Shown: positions 54,569 through 62,369 of the stretch, piece after piece
Position numbering within the stretch: the first letter of the stretch is position 1
Layout of the letters: each line of letters opens with the position of its first letter
Assembly: GCF_023910625.1 (NCBI RefSeq)
Contig: NZ_JAAVVW010000003.1
Coordinates: forward strand, 2,480,001 to 2,544,000
DNA length: 64,000 nucleotides
Source: Limnohabitans sp.
GTDB lineage: Bacteria > Pseudomonadota > Gammaproteobacteria > Burkholderiales > Burkholderiaceae_C
Reading direction: 5' to 3'
Translations under genes and position numbers: made by a program
Notes under the pieces: model-generated
Databases searched by the model: none
The model's input: only the letters and a program-made list of their open reading frames with translations
What the model was told of the DNA's origin: nothing

Positions 54569-55477
54569 ATGAACATTCCTTCACGCGTTCAACTCATCGA
54601 CGTCGGCCCCCGCGACGGCTTGCAAAACGAAAAGCAAACCGTGCCTGCAGAGGTCAAAATCGAACTGGTGCACCGCCTTCAGGCCGCAGGCCTGACTGAG
54701 ATCGAGGTCACCAGTTTTGTGTCCCCGAAGTGGGTGCCGCAAATGGCCGACAACGCGGTTGTGATGGCGGGCATCCAGCGTCAAGCGGGTGTGCGTTATT
54801 CGGTGCTCACGCCCAACATGGTGGGTTACCAAGCGGCGGTGGCGTCGCGCCCCGACGAGATTGTGGTCTTTGGTGCGGCCAGCCAGGCCTTCAGCCAGAA
54901 GAACATCAACTGCTCGATCGAAGAAAGCATGGAGCGCTTTGCGCCCGTGGTGCAAGTGGCGTTAGCGGCGGGCATTGCGGTGCGTGGGGCCATGAGCTGC
55001 ACCGTGGGCTGCCCCTACGAAGGCGAAGTGTCGCCAGCCAGTGTGGCCCACTTGGCGGGATTGATGAAGCAGATCGGCGTGCAGCGCGTGGACGTGGCCG
55101 ACACCATTGGCACCGGCACGCCGCTCAAGGTGCAAAAAGCCGTCGAGGCCACGCTGCAGCATTTCGACATCGACCACATCTGCGGCCACTTTCACGACAC
55201 CTACGGTCAGGCACTGGCCAACACCTTGGCGGCTTTGCAAATGGGGGTCTGGAATTTTCAGTCCTCGGTGGCGGGCCTGGGCGGCTGCCCGTATGCCAAG
55301 GGCGCCACGGGCAACGTGGCCACTGAAGACGTGGTGTACATGCTGCACGGCATGGGCATTGCCACCGGCATTGACCTGGACAAGCTGGTGGATGCCGGCG
55401 CGTTCATCAGCGACTTTTTGGACCGCAAACCCAACTCGAACGTGGCCAAGGCCATCCTCAACAAGCGGGCAGGCTGA
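54569..55477 (+). CDS. liuE: Hydroxymethylglutaryl-CoA lyase
   Basis: Splits HMG-CoA to acetyl-CoA and acetoacetate, the last carbon-cleaving step of leucine catabolism. 302 aa from ATG 54569. DVGPRDGLQNE holds catalytic Arg15 and metal-ligand Asp16, CGHFHDT has metal-ligand His207/His209, and SVAGLGGCPYAKGATGN contains catalytic Cys240. Also named mvaB. The long open frame upstream overlaps ghrA and is not used. Confidence 0.96.
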   Translation: MNIPSRVQLIDVGPRDGLQNEKQTVPAEVKIELVHRLQAAGLTEIEVTSFVSPKWVPQMADNAVVMAGIQRQAGVRYSVLTPNMVGYQAAVASRPDEIVVFGAASQAFSQKNINCSIEESMERFAPVVQVALAAGIAVRGAMSCTVGCPYEGEVSPASVAHLAGLMKQIGVQRVDVADTIGTGTPLKVQKAVEATLQHFDIDHICGHFHDTYGQALANTLAALQMGVWNFQSSVAGLGGCPYAKGATGNVATEDVVYMLHGMGIATGIDLDKLVDAGAFISDFLDRKPNSNVAKAILNKRAG

Positions 55478-55480
55478 ACG

Positions 55481-56035
55481 ATGTGCGGTGCCGAACTCCA
55501 TGCCCTGCCCGAAGGCGTGCAGCGTGTCTCGCGCGCGCTGCAAGACGCCGGGCATCCGCATGCCCCGGTCATGCTGGGTGGCGCGGCCCGCACGGCACAA
55601 GAAGCTGCCGAAAGCCTGGGCGTGCAGTTGGGACAGATCGCCAAGAGCGTGATCTTCCGTCGCAAGGAAGACGGCGTGGCTGTGCTGGTGGTCACCTCGG
55701 GCGACCGGCGCGTGGACGAGAAAAAAGTCGCCGCCCTGGTGGGCAAGATCGGCCGTGCCGATGCCGATTTCGTCAAGGCCCGCACGGGCTTCACGATTGG
55801 TGGTGTGTCCCCCGTGGCGCACCTGAATTCCCCGGTGACCTTGCTCGACCAAGACCTGTGGCGCTTCCAGGAAGTCTGGGCCGCTGCCGGGCATCCCCAC
55901 GGCGTGTTTCGCTTGCGACCCCAGGACTTGCCCGATTTGACCCAGGCCAGTCCTGCCGATGTGGTCCAGGGCAGCAGCCATGACACGGCGCAGTCAAGTT
56001 CTGCGCAAGCACCCAAACCCCAGGAGGCCCTATGA
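55481..56035 (+). CDS. YbaK/EbsC family aminoacyl-tRNA deacylase-like protein
   Basis: 184 aa. The YbaK/ProX-like domain includes QIAKSVIFRRKEDGVAVLVV, GDRRVDEKKVAALVG and FTIGGVSPVAHL with the conserved GGVSP active loop. Such proteins hydrolyse mischarged tRNAs such as Cys-tRNA-Pro. A C-terminal tail of about 30 polar residues is extra. It starts 3 bases after liuE and overlaps the DUF1289 gene (ATGA), so it likely shares the liu transcript. Confidence 0.9.
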   Translation: MCGAELHALPEGVQRVSRALQDAGHPHAPVMLGGAARTAQEAAESLGVQLGQIAKSVIFRRKEDGVAVLVVTSGDRRVDEKKVAALVGKIGRADADFVKARTGFTIGGVSPVAHLNSPVTLLDQDLWRFQEVWAAAGHPHGVFRLRPQDLPDLTQASPADVVQGSSHDTAQSSSAQAPKPQEAL

Positions 56036-56271
56036 ATGCGCGCATCAAGCAGTTGGCGCAGCGCGCTGAGCAGGTGCTGGCCCATGCCCAGCCCCATGTG
56101 CCTTCACCGTGTTTGTCGGTGTGCGTCATGGACCCGCAGACTGCGGTGTGTGCAGGGTGTTGGCGCACCCTTGAAGAAATCGGTGTTTGGAGCCGCATGT
56201 CGGATGAGGCCAAGCGCCAGGTCTGGCAGCGCATACAGCAGCGCCTGACGGGCGTGAGCGGGACGACCTGA
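56032..56271 (+). CDS. DUF1289 small cysteine-motif protein
   Basis: 79 aa. Four cysteines in SPCLSVCVMDPQTAVCAGC form the DUF1289 metal-binding pattern, followed by the family WRTLEEI...W and a basic helix. Function unknown; a zinc or Fe-S site is assumed. Overlaps the YbaK-like gene by 4 bases. Confidence 0.88.
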   Translation: MNARIKQLAQRAEQVLAHAQPHVPSPCLSVCVMDPQTAVCAGCWRTLEEIGVWSRMSDEAKRQVWQRIQQRLTGVSGTT

Positions 56272-56326
56272 ACGCGAGCAGCCTGCAGGGGTTCATTCGC
56301 CCAACAAATGGGCGCTTGGGCCGCCC

Positions 56327-56782
56327 TCAGGGTCCCTCTGCCTGGCTTCGGTCCACCACAATCAAGACATTGCAGGGTGATTCTTCCACCAACGATTTGG
56401 CGGTGGAGCCGCTCCACCAACGGCGCAGCAGGTTGGGCTCATGCTTGTGACCGACCACGATCAGGTCTGCCCCCACGCGTTCGGCAAAACCCGACAGTTC
56501 GCGGATCACCTCGCCCTTGAGCACCTCGCCTTGCACCGCGTAACCCATGGCTTGCAGGGTTTGCACGCCTTGAGCCAGTTGTTCTTTCAAGTTTTCTTCC
56601 ATTGGCCCGTTGTTGGTCGAGGTGTAGTAGCCCATCTCCATCGACCCCACATCCAGCGGGTTGGGGGCCACCGCCACCAAAGTCAGGTGGGGTTGACCCC
56701 AATGGGCCAATTCCTTGAGTTCGAGCAAGGCCCTTTGCCCGGTCATGGAGCCGTCATAAGCCAGGATGATGTGTTTGTACAT
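56327..56782 (-). CDS. Universal stress protein (UspA family)
   Basis: 151 aa single-domain Usp. It begins MYKHIILAYDGSMTGQRALL and ends NVLIVV, with ADLIVVGHKHEPNLLRRWW and GSTAKSLVEESPC in the nucleotide-loop region. The usual G-2x-G part reads GHKH, so ATP binding is not assured. RBS GAGGAGG before ATG 56782 fixes the start. Likely a cytoplasmic stress-adaptation protein. Confidence 0.9.
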   Translation of the reverse strand: MYKHIILAYDGSMTGQRALLELKELAHWGQPHLTLVAVAPNPLDVGSMEMGYYTSTNNGPMEENLKEQLAQGVQTLQAMGYAVQGEVLKGEVIRELSGFAERVGADLIVVGHKHEPNLLRRWWSGSTAKSLVEESPCNVLIVVDRSQAEGP

Positions 56783-56931
56783 GCTTGCCTCCTCATGGTG
56801 ATGGGATGGTGGAATGCAACAACCGGCAAGGGTTGAAATGACAAAATCATGTGCTGGAGTGGTCCAAAAGCGCAAGCTGGTGTTGACCCTATAGACTTGG
56901 CCTGACACGCCCCAAGACCCGGAGACACGCC

Positions 56932-57570
56932 ATGAAAACCATTGAGTTTTATCTTGACTTCATTTCGCCCTATGCCTGGTTGGGCTTTGATGCCTTGCCC
57001 AGGGCACTGCAAGGCATCAGCCACCGGGTGGTGCACAAGCCGGTGCTGTTTGCGGCCATGCTCAAGCACAACGGTCAGCTCGGCCCCGCCGAAATCCCGG
57101 CCAAGCGCGACTGGACTTACCGGCAAGTGCTCTGGCAAGCACGGCAACAAGGCACGCCCATGCAACTGCCTGCCACCCATCCGTTCAACCCTTTGGATTT
57201 GTTGCGCTTGGCCACCGCGTGCGATGCAGACGGTCAGCCCAACCGCTATGTGTGCGAGCAGATTTTTCGCCATGTGTGGTGCTCGGGCCTGGAGGCCGCT
57301 GATCCGCAGCGCTTGGCGCAATTGACGGCGCAACTGAAGCCTGCCAGAGACCCCTCGGATGCCGATGTCAAGCAAGCCCTGCAGGTGAACACCCACGAAG
57401 CGCTGGCGCATGGGGTGTTTGGCGTGCCCAGCTTCCGGGTGGACGACAAAGTATTTTGGGGGCAAGACGCTTTGCCCATGCTGAGCGCCTATCTGCAGGG
57501 TGACCCTTGGTTTGAGGGGCCCGATTGGCAGGCGCCCGCCTTGTGTGGGGTGGGTGTTCGGCGTTCATGA
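56932..57570 (+). CDS. 2-hydroxychromene-2-carboxylate isomerase (DsbA-like thioredoxin fold)
   Basis: 212 aa of the kappa-GST/HCCA isomerase family. It starts IEFYLDFISPYAWLGFDALP, the glutathione-site region, and has the cis-proline block FGVPSFRVDDKVFWGQDAL. There is no CxxC. Original family members act in naphthalene degradation, but homologues are widespread in Comamonadaceae with unknown glutathione-linked roles. Confidence 0.88.
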   Translation: MKTIEFYLDFISPYAWLGFDALPRALQGISHRVVHKPVLFAAMLKHNGQLGPAEIPAKRDWTYRQVLWQARQQGTPMQLPATHPFNPLDLLRLATACDADGQPNRYVCEQIFRHVWCSGLEAADPQRLAQLTAQLKPARDPSDADVKQALQVNTHEALAHGVFGVPSFRVDDKVFWGQDALPMLSAYLQGDPWFEGPDWQAPALCGVGVRRS

Positions 57571-57596
57571 CCTGACGGGCCGCGCACAAGCGCCAT

Positions 57597-57634
57597 AAAA
57601 AAACCCCGATCGCTGAATGCGATCGGGGTTTTTT
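57597..57634. terminator. Bidirectional intrinsic terminator
   Basis: Perfect stem with arms AAAAAACCCCGATCGC and GCGATCGGGGTTTTTT around a 5-base loop TGAAT, between the isomerase and symporter genes that converge here. Confidence 0.95.
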
Positions 57635-57682
57635 ATTGGAAGGGTTCAGGTTGGCAAGACAGGTCTTGCCAACATCGACCTT

Positions 57683-59797
57683 TTAGTGAGCAGCAGTACC
57701 TTGTGAGGTGGTGCCGTCAAAGCTGGGGAAGCGGACGTTTTCGACCATTTCCTGCACTTCTTGGTCCGGTGCCTTGGTCAGCAGCGACACGATGATGATC
57801 ACTGCGAAGCCAACTGGCACGCCGAAGATACCGGCCGAGATGGGGGCAATGTCCCACCAGGTGTTGGCTTTGAGGATTTCAGGTGTCAGCGAACCCTCAT
57901 GGAACAAGCCGTACATCCAGGGATGGGTCTTGACCATGTAGTAGAACGAGATGCCCAAACCAGCCACCATGCCCAGCGAGGCGCCCCATTTGTTGGCACG
58001 CTTCCAGAAGATGCCCAGGGTCAACGCAGGGAAGAAGGCTGCCGCAGCGAACGAGAAGGCCGCAGACACGAGGAACAAAATGTCCGCCATGCGCAGCGAT
58101 GCGACATAAGCCGCTGCCAAGGCCACGAACACCAAAATGGTTTTGGAGATCGCAACACGGCGGTTCGCCGAAGCGTTAGGGTCAATCACTTTGTAGTACA
58201 CGTCGTGCGACAAGGCGTTGGCAATGGTCAGCAACAAGCCATCGGCTGTGGACAAAGCCGCAGCCAAACCACCGGCCGCCACCAGACCGGAAATCACGAA
58301 GGGCAAGCCACCGATTTCAGGTGTGGCCAAGACCACGATGTCACCGCCCAAGCGGATCTCTGCCAATTGCAAGATGCCATCTTTGTTGATGTCACTGACT
58401 GCCATCAGCGTGGGGTCGACCACGTTCCAGCGTGCAATCCATCCCGGCAATTCGTTAAACGGTGTGCCCACCAGCAGCGTGTAGATGTCGAACTTGACCA
58501 ACACCGCCAAAGCAGGCGCTGTGAAGTACAGCAGCGAGATGAAGAACAGCGACCAAGCCACCGACTCACGCGCTTCACGCACCGAAGGCACGGTGTAAAA
58601 GCGCATCAGGATGTGCGGTAAGGCAGCCGTACCGATCATCAAACAGAAGACCAACGCCAAGAAGTTCTTGCGGGCCACATCTCGGGCAGCGTCGTCCTTG
58701 CCTGGGAAGGGCTCAGCATGGCGCAGGGGCGGTGCTGCACGGGGTGCATTGGCAGCGCGCGCAGCGGTGTAGGCGGCTTTGGCAGCCGCTTCGTCTTTGG
58801 GCAAACCAGCCAAAGCCTTTTCAGCGGCCTGGATGTCTGCTTCAGGTGCGTTGGCTGCTTTCAACTCTTCCAGCTTTTTGGTGGCTGCTTCTTTGTCAGC
58901 GGCCATGGCTGCTGGCACATCCTTCAGCTTTTCAGCGGCTGCATCAGCACGTGCTTTGAAGATACCGCGAACTTCGAGTTCTTTGGGGTCTTTCAGCAAT
59001 TGCTCTTCTTTGGCCGTCACTTTTTCAAGCAAGTAGCCATAGGAGACTTGAGGCAGAGGATTGCTGGTGTGTTTCACCGACAACCAAACCACGGGAATCA
59101 TGTAAGCCACGATCAGGATCAGGTATTGCGCCACCTGGGTCCAGGTCACAGCACGCATACCGCCCAAGAACGAGCAAACCAAGATACCGGCCAAGCCGAC
59201 ATACACGCCCACGTCGAAGGACAGGCCTGTCAGACGGGCTGTGATCAGGCCCACGCCGAAGATCTGCGCCACCACGTAAACGAAGGACACCAAGATGGCC
59301 GCAAACACGCCAATCAGGCGAGCCATGTTGCCGCCGTAGCGAGCGCCCAAGAAGTCGGGGATGGTGAACTGGCCAAACTTACGCAGGTAAGGGGCCAAGA
59401 ACAAGGCCACCAAACAGTAACCGCCTGTCCAGCCCAAGATGAAGGCCAAACCGCCGTAACCGGTCAGGTAGAGCGTACCGGCCATACCGATGAAGGAAGC
59501 CGCCGACATCCAGTCAGAGCCGGTGGCCATGCCGTTGTAAATGGCTGGCACGCGTCGGCCCGCCACGTAGTATTCGGCCGCATCGTTGGTGCGACTCATC
59601 ACACCAATGCCGCCGTACAAGAGCACAGTGGCCGCCAAGAAGGCGTAACCGATGTACTCTTTGGGCATGCCCATTTGCTCAAGGACAGCCAGCACGATGA
59701 CGAAGGCCGCAAAGCCACCGCCGTAGAAAAGGAAAACCTTGTTCAGAGATTTCTGAAACTGGCTTTGGGTTTGGCCTTCGCCGCTGAAAACGCTCAT
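57683..59797 (-). CDS. Sodium/solute symporter, VC_2705 subfamily, with cytoplasmic insert
   Basis: Sodium-coupled organic acid (acetate-type) symporter, 704 aa. The SSS signature GLAFILGWTGGYCLVALFLA and the sodium-site region EYYVAGRRVPAIYNGMATGSDWMS are present. About 255-375 is an unusual insert: Ala/Lys/Glu-rich, predicted helical (KEEQLLKDPKELEVRG, AATKKLEELKAANAPEADIQ), between two TM segments. The VC_2705 group is paired with DUF4212 small subunits, and indeed the next gene upstream overlaps by 4 bases. Confidence 0.9.
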   Translation of the reverse strand: MSVFSGEGQTQSQFQKSLNKVFLFYGGGFAAFVIVLAVLEQMGMPKEYIGYAFLAATVLLYGGIGVMSRTNDAAEYYVAGRRVPAIYNGMATGSDWMSAASFIGMAGTLYLTGYGGLAFILGWTGGYCLVALFLAPYLRKFGQFTIPDFLGARYGGNMARLIGVFAAILVSFVYVVAQIFGVGLITARLTGLSFDVGVYVGLAGILVCSFLGGMRAVTWTQVAQYLILIVAYMIPVVWLSVKHTSNPLPQVSYGYLLEKVTAKEEQLLKDPKELEVRGIFKARADAAAEKLKDVPAAMAADKEAATKKLEELKAANAPEADIQAAEKALAGLPKDEAAAKAAYTAARAANAPRAAPPLRHAEPFPGKDDAARDVARKNFLALVFCLMIGTAALPHILMRFYTVPSVREARESVAWSLFFISLLYFTAPALAVLVKFDIYTLLVGTPFNELPGWIARWNVVDPTLMAVSDINKDGILQLAEIRLGGDIVVLATPEIGGLPFVISGLVAAGGLAAALSTADGLLLTIANALSHDVYYKVIDPNASANRRVAISKTILVFVALAAAYVASLRMADILFLVSAAFSFAAAAFFPALTLGIFWKRANKWGASLGMVAGLGISFYYMVKTHPWMYGLFHEGSLTPEILKANTWWDIAPISAGIFGVPVGFAVIIIVSLLTKAPDQEVQEMVENVRFPSFDGTTSQGTAAH

Positions 59798-60057
59798 GCT
59801 TCTTCTCCTTCTGCAACGCCATATTCCTCATCAAGCTTGTTCATATAGCGGGCGTAGTACCAAATGATCAGGCAGTACACGATCAATGCGCCTTGGGCTG
59901 CAACCCAAAACGAGAACGGCCAGCCAAAAAAGTTGAACGTCAAATCACGCGCAAAGTACAAAAGTACGAACGTGACAAAGAACCATAAGGCCAGCAACAG
60001 CCCCGTGATTCTTAAGTTTTTGCCCCAGTATTCCTGGTGCCTAGCAGTGAGCTGCAT
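59794..60057 (-). CDS. DUF4212 small membrane subunit of the symporter
   Basis: 87 aa with two TM helices (about 16-36 and 48-68) and the DUF4212 core FARDLTFNFFGWPFSFWVAAQGALI. Obligate neighbour of VC_2705-type symporters, probably an accessory subunit. ATGA overlap with the symporter. RBS-like GAGAAGGAGAA before the ATG. Confidence 0.92.
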   Translation of the reverse strand: MQLTARHQEYWGKNLRITGLLLALWFFVTFVLLYFARDLTFNFFGWPFSFWVAAQGALIVYCLIIWYYARYMNKLDEEYGVAEGEEA

Positions 60058-60136
60058 TGTCTTCTCCTTCTCGTTAAAAAACCAAACTACCGACTGTCAC
60101 TCTTGAAATTTTCGCCAACGCGGGCGGACAAAGGCC

Positions 60137-60754
60137 TCAAACCAGGCTGTCGAGCCTGAGCCCTGTTTCCCGCTCCAATTGGGCGGCCACCTTGGGCTCG
60201 AACCCCTTGAGGTGTCGCATCACCTCCAGGGCTTTTTCGGGTTGATGCAATTCCATGTGAACCCGAGCCATTTGGTACCAGGCGTAAGGGCTCATGGATT
60301 GCAACTCGGTGTTGCGCTTGAAGGCCACCAAAGATTCTTCGAAGCGGCGCTGACGCACCAGCACCAAGCCGAGGCCATACCAGGCGCGGTCCATTTTTTC
60401 GTCAATTTGGAGGGCGGCCCTGAAAGCGTGTTCTGCTTCTTGGCTGCGCCCTAATTCTTCGCAGACAAAGCCGACGTTGAAGTGGGCGTTGGCGTTGTTC
60501 GGTGTGAGCATCAAGGCGCGCTCAAAAAACCCCAGAGCCTGCACCAACCGGCGGTTGCTCAGTTCGTTGTAACCGAGGCTGTTGAGTGACAAAACATCCT
60601 GTGGGTTGATGTCGAGGATCTCTAGGAAAACAGCATGGGCTTGCGTGCGCAGGCCAAACACCAAAAGAACCTTGGCCTTGAATCGCAACCACAGGCACTT
60701 GCTGCGCAGGGAGGTGTCAAGCTTGGCGGGGGCCACATGGGCGTTCACTGACAT
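60137..60754 (-). CDS. Tetratricopeptide repeat protein
   Basis: 205 aa, built of about five TPR helix pairs; clear units include DVLSLNSLGYNELSNRRLVQ ALGFFERALMLTPN and NANAHFNVGFVCEELGRSQEAEHAFRAALQ. No signal peptide or TM. Probably a scaffold. It overlaps the upstream small membrane protein by 10 bases, and follows the symporter genes on the same strand. Confidence 0.82.
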   Translation of the reverse strand: MSVNAHVAPAKLDTSLRSKCLWLRFKAKVLLVFGLRTQAHAVFLEILDINPQDVLSLNSLGYNELSNRRLVQALGFFERALMLTPNNANAHFNVGFVCEELGRSQEAEHAFRAALQIDEKMDRAWYGLGLVLVRQRRFEESLVAFKRNTELQSMSPYAWYQMARVHMELHQPEKALEVMRHLKGFEPKVAAQLERETGLRLDSLV

Positions 60755-61041
60755 GCGGCCACTCCCAACTCAAGGCAAATCTCGATTTTCAACTGCACCA
60801 CCACCACCCACGCAATGAGCAGCCAACTGCTGGTGGCCAAAGGGATGTGTTGGTCCAGGATCAATTTGGGGCTGATTTTGCGAGTGATCCAAAGCGCAGG
60901 TCTGGAGGCCACGTCGAGCAATTGCCAAAAAACATTGTTGTCACGGTTGGACCCCGCCAGCAATCCCAGCAAGAAACGCCCGATGATGAACATCAAGGAA
61001 AGTTCAATCAGACTCTTGGCGATAACTACAGCTAACAGCAT
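60745..61041 (-). CDS. Small membrane protein, YggT-like
   Basis: 98 aa with two hydrophobic segments (about 4-30 and 70-90) and between them SRPALWITRKISPKLILDQH, similar in layout to half a YggT protein. The assignment is tentative. Overlaps the TPR gene by 10 bases. Confidence 0.6.
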   Translation of the reverse strand: MLLAVVIAKSLIELSLMFIIGRFLLGLLAGSNRDNNVFWQLLDVASRPALWITRKISPKLILDQHIPLATSSWLLIAWVVVVQLKIEICLELGVAACQ

Positions 61042-61383
61042 AAGATTTCAGTTGGGGTTGACCAAATCAATTTTTTTGATTCTATGGGCAAGTTTGCAAA
61101 AGTTCAAAGTGTGCAAATCATGGTCAAAACACCATCTGCGCATCAGTCTGCCTTTTTTTGAATGATCAATTCACCTGCCTCATTCGGGAAAATTATTTTT
61201 CTGACAAGCACCTGACATCTTTGGGTTCTTTTGCATCTCTCTCATGCACTCTAAATTCAAGGGAAAACACTTAGCAAAAAACGTCTTGTGAAGTTGATTT
61301 AACGGTGGGTCTTGCATGTTGAGCGCAGGACCAAACGGGTCCGACATGCGCTGACTCGGGTGTCCAATGGCGCGGATGGGTCT
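61042..61383. other. Intergenic region between the small membrane protein and orphan DUF4212 genes
   Basis: About 340 AT-rich bases with no supported gene. It must contain the promoter of the leftward TPR/membrane-protein pair, but no clear -35/-10 pair or terminator hairpin stands out. Confidence 0.45.
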
Positions 61384-61674
61384 TCAATTTTCCTTGTCAT
61401 GCAGGCCATTATTTTTCGGTGGCATGTTGGCTGCTTCTTCCGCTTCCCACCGGTTCATCAGCCATGCGTAGAGCACCACAATGGCCACAAACACCAACAC
61501 AGAACCCTGTGCCGCCATCCAGAAATAAAGTGGCCAACCGTTGACGTCCATGGTCAAGTCGCGAGCAAAAAAACTGGGACCAAAACTGGCGCAGAACCAA
61601 ATCAGCATCAAGGTCAACCGCAAACGGCCTTGACGCTTTTTGAGTGCAGCGGAGGGTGTGTGTATTTCAATCAT
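61384..61674 (-). CDS. Orphan DUF4212 family protein
   Basis: 96 aa from ATG 61674, a divergent second copy of the symporter small subunit. It has FFARDLTMDVNGWPLYFWMA and AQGSVLVFVAIVVLYAWLM, two TM helices, and a charged N-terminus (KKRQGRLRL). Unlike the first copy it has no symporter gene next to it. In front is the divergent response regulator. Confidence 0.82.
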   Translation of the reverse strand: MIEIHTPSAALKKRQGRLRLTLMLIWFCASFGPSFFARDLTMDVNGWPLYFWMAAQGSVLVFVAIVVLYAWLMNRWEAEEAANMPPKNNGLHDKEN

Positions 61675-61994
61675 GCACAAGGCTATTTAAAGACCCATCC
61701 AGTTCAGTCGTGTTAGATGCCCAGTGATGATGGTGATCACTTGTCTTGGGCTTCAAGAGTTAAGCATTTGTTGTGGAAAAGGTTACACCTGCATGCCGAT
61801 GACCCATCTGTTGGGTAGGATAATCACCGTGCTGTCGAGCGGAATGGAGGCCACATTCTTGGCAAATTCTACTTTGTGGTTCTACTGACATGCCTCATCG
61901 GTTTTTTGTCGCCAAGCGCACGGTTTGGATGCGAATAACAAGGAAGAATCTGATCAGAATGGCTCGAAGCAGTTATGGATGTTTTGGAGGGGCC
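61675..61994. other. Divergent intergenic region before the response regulator
   Basis: About 320 bases. The regulator frame is open from 61890 but that leader is not response-regulator-like. Its RBS is the GGAGGGG at 61987-61993, just before ATG 61995. No clear operators or terminators noticed. Confidence 0.45.
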
Positions 61995-62369
61995 ATGGCC
62001 ATCAAAGTATTGATCGTTGACGATGATCCGAACCTCTTGGTGTCGCTCAACTCCTTGCCCAGGCGTGAAGGGTATGAGGTGCACATGGCCTGCGACGGAC
62101 AAGAGGCCATGGAGGCCTTGGCAAAGCTGCACCCGGCGCGGGTCGTGCTGGATGTGACGATGCCCCGAAAAAATGGCGATGAAGTTTGCGCCGCGGTTCG
62201 TGTCTGCCACGAATGCGATGACATCCAAATCATGATGTTGTCTGCCAAAGGCCGCGAGGCCGACATCGCCAAGGGCCTAACGTTGGGAGCCAATGCCTGC
62301 ATGACCCAACCGTTTTCAACCCAGGGCTTGACGCAAAAAGTGGCCCAGATGCTGCAGGCAGTGGCATGA
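61995..62369 (+). CDS. Single-domain response regulator with altered switch lysine
   Basis: 124 aa receiver domain without an output domain. Acidic pocket VDDDPN (9-11), phospho-acceptor Asp53 in VVLDVTMPRKNG, and Ser83 in MMLSAKG are kept. The near-invariant Lys of the K-P-F motif is Gln105 (MTQPFS). ATG 61995 has RBS GGAGG. The stop overlaps the next gene by ATGA, so the two are made together; the partner is a kinase-like/exonuclease fusion. Confidence 0.9.
   Translation: MAIKVLIVDDDPNLLVSLNSLPRREGYEVHMACDGQEAMEALAKLHPARVVLDVTMPRKNGDEVCAAVRVCHECDDIQIMMLSAKGREADIAKGLTLGANACMTQPFSTQGLTQKVAQMLQAVA

Noticed and set aside
56298..56314. CGCCCA/TGGGCG hairpin between the DUF1289 and usp genes
   Set aside because: Short stem with no T-tract on either side; weak as a terminator.
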